A model generated the notes under the pieces. That model searched no databases, was not told the DNA's origin, and saw only the letters and a program-made list of their open reading frames with translations. A stretch of DNA of 25,201 bases from a virus: IMG/VR virus record IMGVR_UViG_3300044613_001132, positions 1 to 25,201 of that record. One strand, 5' to 3'. Positions 20,055-25,201 of the stretch are shown here, in pieces. A program made the position numbers and the translations under genes. Numbering within the stretch: position 1 is the first letter of the stretch; every line of letters starts with the position of its first letter.

Positions 20055-20508
20055 TACGCGCCTCCAATACTGCTAAAACCTTTTGCTCAAGTGTAACGAC
20101 ATCCACATTCATATTCACTTGAACAGGAGCACCTTCGGCTCCAGTTATTTCAATTCGAGGACTCCATCGGTCAGGGAATCGTCTTGCTAAAAAGTCTTTT
20201 GCCGCTCTCCAATCGCCATCTCTAATAGCGTTCTGCCATTGAGTAACAGACCTTACCTCGGCTGTGTTTTCTGCTTTCTTAACTTGTCGAAAGAACTCAA
20301 CGAAAGGTGCTTCTTTCGCTAAAGGCTTAGAACGAGGATTATTTTCTAATCGAAGGACTTCAGCACTACCTCTAGCCATCCAGTTGTAAATGGTTTGTTC
20401 GGAAACACCAATAAATTCGCAAGCCTGTCTTACGAAAATGCCTTGAGCAATTAACCGAGTAAATTCGTTTTGAACTTCTTCGGTTAGTTTTGTGTTCCGA
20501 CCAGCCAA
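20008..20508 (-). CDS. terS: Terminase small subunit
   Basis: A 166-residue protein with an N-terminal helix-turn-helix (about 8-50: VQNEFTRLIAQGIFVRQACE, GVSEQTIYNWMARG), a charged helical middle (FVEFFRQVKKAENTAEVRSV) and DWRAAKDFLARRFPDRWSPR (about 99-118), a phrase I know from small terminases. It recognises the packaging site and loads TerL. The start is TTG with GGGAG upstream, 1 nt after the FolE stop, so it is translationally linked to the modification genes, an unusual arrangement. Confidence 0.87.
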   Translation of the reverse strand: MAGRNTKLTEEVQNEFTRLIAQGIFVRQACEFIGVSEQTIYNWMARGSAEVLRLENNPRSKPLAKEAPFVEFFRQVKKAENTAEVRSVTQWQNAIRDGDWRAAKDFLARRFPDRWSPRIEITGAEGAPVQVNMNVDVVTLEQKVLAVLEARNANAISGGDSIIDSD

Positions 20509-20509
20509 G

Positions 20510-21070
20510 TTACTCTCCCGTTAGCGTTAGGAATTCTGTTCGTGCCGCTAAGTCTGTTCTCATCAGACCAAGAGTAACAGAGGTAACCATTGTTCCATTC
20601 TTTTTAATTCCTCGGTAACACATACAAGTATGACGAGATTTAACTATCACTCCTACTCCCAATGCGCCAACATGAGTGTTAATAGCATCAGCAATCTCTT
20701 GAGTAAGTCTTTCTTGGACTTGAAGTCGCTTTGCAAAGGTATCTACAACTCGAGCCAACTTTGAAAGTCCTACAACTCGTCCATTGGGAATGTAAGCAAC
20801 TGAAGCCTTACCTTCAAATGGAAGCATGTGATGTTCGCACATACTTACAAAAGGAATGTCTTTAAGAGTTACCATTTGGTCAAAAGGCACATCAAAGTTA
20901 GTTGAAAGAATTGCTTTTGGGTCTTCTCTGTAACCCTCAGTCATTTCGCGTAATGCTTTAGCAACTCTTTTAGGAGTATCTAAAAGTCCATCTCGCTCAG
21001 GGTCTTCTCCAATATATCCAAGCAATACTTTTACTGCTTCTCTTGCTTGCGGTTCTGTTACCTCACTCAT
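20510..21070 (-). CDS. folE: GTP cyclohydrolase I (FolE)
   Basis: A 186-residue enzyme that converts GTP to dihydroneopterin triphosphate, the first step of 7-deazaguanine synthesis. Zinc-site motifs are intact: SMCEHH (77-81, Cys78 and His81) and RHTCM (146-150, Cys149), with catalytic His80 and His147. [20 protein letters not shown] (28-47), [18 protein letters not shown] and [16 protein letters not shown] also match. I placed the start at the internal ATG at 21070 (TAATG overlap with QueE); the longer frame to 21127 would be inside QueE. Its presence with QueD, QueE and DpdA points to DNA modification rather than folate. Confidence 0.95.
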   Translation of the reverse strand: MSEVTEPQAREAVKVLLGYIGEDPERDGLLDTPKRVAKALREMTEGYREDPKAILSTNFDVPFDQMVTLKDIPFVSMCEHHMLPFEGKASVAYIPNGRVVGLSKLARVVDTFAKRLQVQERLTQEIADAINTHVGALGVGVIVKSRHTCMCYRGIKKNGTMVTSVTLGLMRTDLAARTEFLTLTGE

Positions 21071-21780
21071 TAGTGACCTCTCTTTGCGCCCCAAATGGCG
21101 ACATGGGTTCGTGGAGTTATATTCCAACCGCGAGCAATCGCATCGTTAGCAATAACTTCCATGTGTCTGTTTAACTCCTCAGTACTTCTTCCCTCAGGCA
21201 TAATCCAAATGTTTCGGTCAGGTATCCCTGCCTCTAATTGAATTGCCTCAACCTCATCTAAGCACTCTTTTGATTGGCACACAAACTTAAACGCCACAGG
21301 AGTCCCCGAAGCCATTAATGCTTTGAGAACTTCAGGCTTTCTACGCTTCTTGAGAAGAACGCCGGAATTATTTAATTTAGGAGAACAATTAATTTGAGTT
21401 ATCAAAGGAAAGAGTTCAGGGTCAGGAATAATAGTTCCATTAGTTTCAATTTCAATAGCGATTCCATCAAAAGCAAGAAGTTCAAAGACAGGAACTAATT
21501 CCCTTTTATGCATCATTGGCTCTCCACCTGAGAACACAACTCGCTCAACATCTAACTTTTTGATTGCTTGGTAAATGTCTTCAACAGACATAAATGTTTC
21601 TTCTTTTTCTCGGTCATAAGCAGTTCCATTAAGACCTTTAAAGTCCCATGTGTAAGGCGTATCGCACCAACTACAAGTTAGATTACAAGTCATTAATCGA
21701 ACAAAAGCACATCGCCGACCCGAAGAAGGTCCTTCGCCTTGAATTGTTGGACCAAAGATTTCGCTTACATAGATGCTCAT
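21070..21780 (-). CDS. queE: 7-carboxy-7-deazaguanine synthase (QueE)
   Basis: A 236-residue radical-SAM enzyme that contracts 6-carboxytetrahydropterin to CDG. The cluster motif CNLTCSWC gives C32, C36 and C39; [20 protein letters not shown] (7-26) is the classic QueE N-terminus, and [15 protein letters not shown] holds the GGEP SAM-binding motif. ETNGTI follows. It overlaps QueD by ATGA upstream and FolE by TAATG downstream, so the three are one coupled unit. Confidence 0.95.
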   Translation of the reverse strand: MSIYVSEIFGPTIQGEGPSSGRRCAFVRLMTCNLTCSWCDTPYTWDFKGLNGTAYDREKEETFMSVEDIYQAIKKLDVERVVFSGGEPMMHKRELVPVFELLAFDGIAIEIETNGTIIPDPELFPLITQINCSPKLNNSGVLLKKRRKPEVLKALMASGTPVAFKFVCQSKECLDEVEAIQLEAGIPDRNIWIMPEGRSTEELNRHMEVIANDAIARGWNITPRTHVAIWGAKRGH

Positions 21781-22223
21781 GTAGTTACCAACGCAGAATT
21801 GCCATCGTGTTCAGATACTTCAACGCTTACTAAACGAGCACGAGGCGAATAACCTTTTTCATTTAAGTAATCGACTGCCATGTGATAAATGGTTTCAGCA
21901 AAGGCTTCGCAACCGACATTAGGTAATACATTTAAATCTAAAATACCTAATTTGCTTGCTTTCATAAACCATTCCAATTGTGGGTCGTCTTCGGCTACGA
22001 CAGTTTTATGGTCAAAAAGGTTTGCAACTTTTTGTTTCAACTCTTTCAAGTCGCCAAAATCTACTACCCAGTTTCGGTGGTCGAGTTCTTCGGCTTCAAA
22101 AATAAACTTAACCGCTAAGGCGTATCCATGTACAAAGTGGCAGTGACTTTCTGCTCTCCATTGACGAAAGGCGCAAGATAGTCCTTGTTCATGTCCCCAT
22201 CGTTTAGTGCTTTGATATTTCAT
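21777..22223 (-). CDS. queD: 6-carboxytetrahydropterin synthase (QueD), phage type
   Basis: A 148-residue T-fold enzyme that turns dihydroneopterin triphosphate into 6-carboxytetrahydropterin. Motifs: CAFRQWRAESHCHFVHGYAL (17-36) with candidate catalytic Cys28 and ligands His27 and His32; LDHRNWVVDFGDLK (47-60); FDHKTV; GCEAFAETIY (104-113); and SEHDGNSA (137-144) with the conserved Glu. The HGY in place of the usual HGH belongs to a subgroup I have seen in phages and some bacteria. It starts just after the previous stop (TAAATG) and overlaps QueE. Confidence 0.9.
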   Translation of the reverse strand: MKYQSTKRWGHEQGLSCAFRQWRAESHCHFVHGYALAVKFIFEAEELDHRNWVVDFGDLKELKQKVANLFDHKTVVAEDDPQLEWFMKASKLGILDLNVLPNVGCEAFAETIYHMAVDYLNEKGYSPRARLVSVEVSEHDGNSALVTT

Positions 22224-22571
22224 TTACATTCCGTCCCATTGAATTGTTGCGCCTACTTCATTGTCTTCCCATACGGTGCAAGAGTAACTTCTGTCGGGAT
22301 ATTTGTCACGAACCGCTTTAAGAACAACTTCAGCCATATCTTCACAAGAGCGTCTTCCTAGTTCCCCACCAACAGAAGCGGCAGAAGCAAACTCAAGTAA
22401 GTCGTGAAATTCAATTTCTCTATCGTTGTGTCCAACACTTACTGTTAGTTCGTAATAAAATAAATGTCGATGACGAGAGGCAAGATAATCTCTTGTCCCT
22501 TCGGCTTCAGGCCAACAATGCCAACCTTCTCGAGTCCATCTAACTGTAATCCTTCTACTGATTAGTCCCAT
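22224..22571 (-). CDS. Divergent QueD/PTPS-like T-fold protein
   Basis: A 115-residue protein. GWHCWP (16-21) and SRHRHLFYYELTVSVGHND (32-50) line up with the zinc-binding His pattern of the pyruvoyl-tetrahydropterin synthase family (His18, His34, His36). SCEDMAEVV (75-83) matches the conserved T.E region and VWEDNEVGA (100-108) the catalytic-Glu end. The usual active-site Cys just before HxH is missing. It sits between DpdA and QueD and is coupled to DpdA (TAATG). As a canonical QueD is already present, it probably does something else in the pathway. A CDG-modifying step, such as the decarboxylase (DpdL) proposed for phages making 7-deazaguanine, is one possibility; I cannot confirm orthology. 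Confidence 0.65.
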   Translation of the reverse strand: MGLISRRITVRWTREGWHCWPEAEGTRDYLASRHRHLFYYELTVSVGHNDREIEFHDLLEFASAASVGGELGRRSCEDMAEVVLKAVRDKYPDRSYSCTVWEDNEVGATIQWDGM

Positions 22572-23503
22572 TATGCCGATTCCTTTTCGTCTAGTGGTGG
22601 GTAAATAACATCTCCAATTAAATCTGCTCTCCGTTTATAGAAATCTCTCCAACCAATTTGAGCGTGGTTCATAGAGATAGCGGCGGCTTGGAGAATCTTT
22701 CCATCATCATTAATACCAACTTGAACTCTTTCATCTGCCGAATACATTGAACGCCATTCAGGTTCCATGTGTTCAAGGTAAGCATCGTTCATTGCTTGAT
22801 GAGGAAATGAACCCCAACGAACTGGAGCAATCCAAGTTGAAGCGTCAGCACTATCAATACCAATTGCATTAAAAACTTCAGAAGGATTCATACCAAGAAC
22901 ATGAACCCAAAGGTCAGGATACTTACGATGTTTCTCCCAAAGAGTATGAAGAAGTCTTAATCGTGTAGCGGTATTGGCTTGAACGATATTACCAAGACAC
23001 ATACGGTCATAATTTTCAGCAAGTTCATCAAAGTATTCAGCACCATCGTTTAATGGATGCCAAACTGGTATTGGATTGATACCAAGGTCGTGAAGTTTTT
23101 TACGAGTAATCCTTTTGTTCTTTGCGCCACCTTGGTCGAGTTCCATATATCCCCACACTTTGTCGCCAAGTCTTTTATTAACTGCAAGGTATCGGTCCCA
23201 AAGTTTATCGAAGTTATCAATCTCATCAGGCGCAAGAGCAAGCGCTTCGTCCATTGTAATTCCATGCTTGCGTTTGTGTTCATTTGTTAGCCAAAAAATA
23301 CCTGAGTCCAACAACACCTTTGCGCCTTCATCAATTAACTTTTCAACCGCATCAATATCTTTTTGATTATTTAATTCATTAACGGCAATAAGAAACCAGT
23401 CGTGAGTCTTTGGTATGTTTCCTTTTTCGAGGGTTCCAATACTTCCAGCCAACCAAATTACATGGCGGTCATTTGGATTCCATTTACCTCCAGTTTTAAT
23501 CAC
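22571..23503 (-). CDS. dpdA: DNA guanine transglycosylase, DpdA-like
   Basis: A 310-residue TGT-fold enzyme that would exchange guanine in DNA for a 7-deazaguanine. Motifs: LLDSGIFWLTNEHKRKHG (64-81, Asp66), GYMELDQGG (118-126, Asp123), IPVWHPLND, CLGNIVQAN, WVHVLGM and GIDSADASTW (215-224, Asp217). It lacks the zinc-binding cysteine cluster of tRNA-type TGT; C169 is the only cysteine I see. I chose GTG at 23503 (AGAGGG 6 nt upstream; overlap of 8 nt with the previous gene) over TTG at 23554, which would overlap by 59 nt without a ribosome site. Neighbouring FolE, QueD and QueE supply the base. Confidence 0.88.
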   Translation of the reverse strand: MIKTGGKWNPNDRHVIWLAGSIGTLEKGNIPKTHDWFLIAVNELNNQKDIDAVEKLIDEGAKVLLDSGIFWLTNEHKRKHGITMDEALALAPDEIDNFDKLWDRYLAVNKRLGDKVWGYMELDQGGAKNKRITRKKLHDLGINPIPVWHPLNDGAEYFDELAENYDRMCLGNIVQANTATRLRLLHTLWEKHRKYPDLWVHVLGMNPSEVFNAIGIDSADASTWIAPVRWGSFPHQAMNDAYLEHMEPEWRSMYSADERVQVGINDDGKILQAAAISMNHAQIGWRDFYKRRADLIGDVIYPPLDEKESA

Positions 23504-24284
23504 GATGAACCCTCTTTGCTGAGTCAGCACCTCGGACGGCAATATATTTATCAATGATGTGTCCTGCTAAATAAACATTTGGTTGAACCATTATTGCTGG
23601 CGTTTGGTCTAACTTATACGACAAAGCAATATACGGACCGGGATAAGGAAGGAACAAAAGTCCTTTCTCTAAATACTTAACATACTTTTCCCACTCTTTC
23701 ATTACATCAGCAATTACTAAAAGATGAACGCCTAGTTTCCATACATCGCCACTAAACACTTCAGTCTTAGGTTCGCCATAAGCAACATTAAGAAGCGATA
23801 AGAGTTCGCCTCTATCGGGTTGAGATAGTGCGGCTTCTTCTTTTGAACCACCAAGAGATTCTAAAATAACATCAATATCGCCGCTGTTGTATCCAGTTGC
23901 GGCAAACAAATCAGCATCGAAGGCTTCCATCTCTTTCAATAAAAGATTAAGTTCGCCTTCATCGTAAGTTCCAAGGTCGTGTGTTCTGTTATCCGCTAAT
24001 GAAAAAGCCTTAGCGGTGTTCTCATCTTCGTCAATAAATACAACTGCAATCTCTTTCCATTTCAAAGCACGAGCCGCTTCGAGTTGATGATTGCCTGCTG
24101 TAACAGTTCCAGTAGCAAAACCGTTTTCACTTATTCCTAATCGGCGAGCCACAATTGGTTTGCGTTGTCCGAACTTTTCGTAAGAACGCTTTACTGCTTC
24201 AACATCTCCCTTTCGTGGATTACCAGCCATAGGGGTTAAGTTCTCAATAGGAACTGCTAGTGATTTTAAATCGGGAGCAATCAT
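23496..24284 (-). CDS. ParB-like domain protein with methyltransferase-tail-like C-terminus
   Basis: A 262-residue protein. Residues about 10-135 are a ParB/Srx-like nuclease-type domain: IENLTPMAGNPRKGDVEAVK, KFGQRKPIVARR, TAGNHQLEAARALKWKEIAV (the GNHR-like motif), DNRTHDLGTYDEGELNLLL and TGYNSGDIDVIL. The C-terminal part has VFSGDVWKLGVHLLVIADVM and QPNVYLAGHIIDKYIAVRG, which resemble the entrance (GD.W.LG.H.L...D) and the last helix (P.Y...II.R) of ParB-linked DNA methyltransferases, but no DPPY or FxGxG motif is visible. The ATG at 24284 overlaps the previous stop (ATGA). Confidence 0.75.
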   Translation of the reverse strand: MIAPDLKSLAVPIENLTPMAGNPRKGDVEAVKRSYEKFGQRKPIVARRLGISENGFATGTVTAGNHQLEAARALKWKEIAVVFIDEDENTAKAFSLADNRTHDLGTYDEGELNLLLKEMEAFDADLFAATGYNSGDIDVILESLGGSKEEAALSQPDRGELLSLLNVAYGEPKTEVFSGDVWKLGVHLLVIADVMKEWEKYVKYLEKGLLFLPYPGPYIALSYKLDQTPAIMVQPNVYLAGHIIDKYIAVRGADSAKRVHRD

Positions 24285-25201
24285 TGATTTACCTTTCTTA
24301 CTTTCCAGTTTGTTAATAACAGTCGTTCTGCTATTACCTTGCACGCCTCGTCATGGTTTAGAGGAAGTTCATCTTGCCATATTTGGAACTCACTTCTCGA
24401 CACCTTGAATGTTAATGTTCCAACTTGTCCTTTAACCGTCTTTGGTATTGGAGTTCCTTCACTGCCTCGAAGTATTGAGTCCACATCGTCACCATCAAAG
24501 CCTGTTCCACTAAACTCGGTAAGGCTTGCTAGAAGTATTTGTAATTCTTCATCATCATAAGTTGCTAGGTCAGCGGTCTTGTTATCTGATAAAAGGATTC
24601 TTATTGCTTGTTCATCATCAACTTCAATCCAAGTTACTGCTATCTCTTTCCAACCTAAAGAGTAGGCGGCGTGCCAAGTGTGATTACCAATTAAAATAGT
24701 TAGGTCATTTTTATTAACAATAATTGGTCTGTACTGACCTAATGTTTTAAGCGATTCGCTAATCGCTCCCACATCACCTTCTCTTGGATTGCGAGGGTGA
24801 GGTCTAACATTGGTAATCGGTACGACTTCTGTTCCACCCATAATTACATGATGAGGTTCCAAAAGGTTACCTTTTACCACCTGCTCTTTGAATCCTAATC
24901 GTTCTTTAAGGTGTTCGATTTGTCCTTTTTTATCTTTACTTAACTCTCGTAAGCCTTTACTTAAAGAGTTGAGTTCATCTTCATCGGCTTCGATTACATA
25001 AAGTCCAATACGAACAAGGTGTTCTGTTTCGCTTGAAGCAGGAGGCGCAACAGAAGGTTTATCTTCGTCTTTCTCATCTTTTAAATTAGGTAATGGCGCT
25101 TCATAGAGTCCATCCATCTTATCGAAGTCGTCTAAGTTGTATCCAGTTCCGTCCCACGAATCCAATTCTTCTAAAAGTTCTAAAATAAGTTCATCATTAA
25201 A
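24281..25201 (-). CDS. Tandem ParB-like domain protein, 5' end outside the window
   Basis: The frame is open to the window edge, with 306 residues visible. The first visible residues (FNDELILELLEE, then GTGYNLDDFDKM) look like the end of one ParB-like module. After a charged coiled linker (about 35-105), a complete second module follows: VVPITNVRPHPRNPREGDVG, TLGQYRPIIVNKND, LIGNHTWHAAYSLGWKEIAV, LLSDNKTADLATYDDEELQI and GTGFDGDDVDSIL. A C-terminal segment (GTLTFKVSRSEFQIWQDELP) ends it. Together with the next gene this gives three related modules in a row. The likely role is DNA binding or nicking, possibly linked to modification. TTG at 25165 is not needed as a start because upstream sequence continues in frame. 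Confidence 0.78.
   Translation of the reverse strand, partial: FNDELILELLEELDSWDGTGYNLDDFDKMDGLYEAPLPNLKDEKDEDKPSVAPPASSETEHLVRIGLYVIEADEDELNSLSKGLRELSKDKKGQIEHLKERLGFKEQVVKGNLLEPHHVIMGGTEVVPITNVRPHPRNPREGDVGAISESLKTLGQYRPIIVNKNDLTILIGNHTWHAAYSLGWKEIAVTWIEVDDEQAIRILLSDNKTADLATYDDEELQILLASLTEFSGTGFDGDDVDSILRGSEGTPIPKTVKGQVGTLTFKVSRSEFQIWQDELPLNHDEACKVIAERLLLTNWKVRKVNQ

Noticed and set aside
20510-21070. FolE as a folate-metabolism gene
   Set aside because: It is coupled to QueE and QueD and adjacent to DpdA, and no folate genes are nearby, so 7-deazaguanine synthesis explains it better.
1-25201. CRISPR array, insertion sequence or prophage integration functions
   Set aside because: No regularly spaced repeats, transposase, integrase or terminal inverted repeats were seen.

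Overview
This window looks like part of a tailed double-stranded DNA phage (Caudoviricetes), probably infecting a low-GC actinobacterium. Every gene I can support lies on the minus strand, so transcription runs from position 25201 towards 1. The actinobacterial link rests on a WhiB-like iron-sulphur protein, a DUF6011 protein, a MuF protein with a long C-terminal extension of a kind I associate with actinophages, and an SSB with an acidic DDIPPF tail. Base composition looks to be in the low-to-mid forties % GC by eye, which would fit freshwater Actinobacteria of the Nanopelagicales type; that host guess is inference. There is no integrase, tRNA, CRISPR array or insertion sequence.

Region A (25.2-18.4 kb) is a tightly overlapping operon. 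It begins with two ParB-like proteins, the first cut by the window edge. Then comes a 7-deazaguanine DNA-modification set: a DpdA-type DNA guanine transglycosylase, a divergent second T-fold protein, QueD, QueE and FolE. The small and large terminase subunits follow. A strong intrinsic terminator at 18.27-18.30 kb closes the unit. FolE, QueD and QueE would convert GTP to 7-carboxy-7-deazaguanine (CDG). QueC, which makes preQ0, is absent from the window, so the base inserted by DpdA may be CDG or a derivative rather than preQ0.

Region B (18.15-12.5 kb) opens with a candidate promoter and a perfect 19-nt operator-like dyad. It holds many small genes: Cys-rich or zinc-ribbon proteins, a winged-helix protein, a DUF6011 protein and membrane proteins. 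It ends with a membrane-anchored lysozyme-like protein. Several of these genes share an extended leader, CCCAAGGAG. Region C (12.5-10.2 kb) has an HslV/proteasome-beta-like threonine peptidase with the catalytic Thr1/Asp17/Lys33 spacing intact, then small proteins including a XapX-like membrane protein, WhiB and SSB.

Region D (10.1-4.0 kb) is the head module: portal, a MuF-like protein with a 490-residue C-terminal extension, an XkdF-like prohead protease fusion and small head-associated proteins. Region E (3.9-2.45 kb) is a separate cassette with its own candidate promoter and terminator; it encodes a NADAR protein behind a DUF3846-like protein. Region F (2.35 kb to the left edge) holds scaffold, decoration protein and major capsid protein, with the start codon of a further gene at the very edge. 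Tail genes presumably lie beyond.

Many genes overlap by ATGA or TAATG, so translation is probably coupled. Several ribosome binding sites sit inside inverted repeats. No similarity search could be run; family names come from motif recognition.
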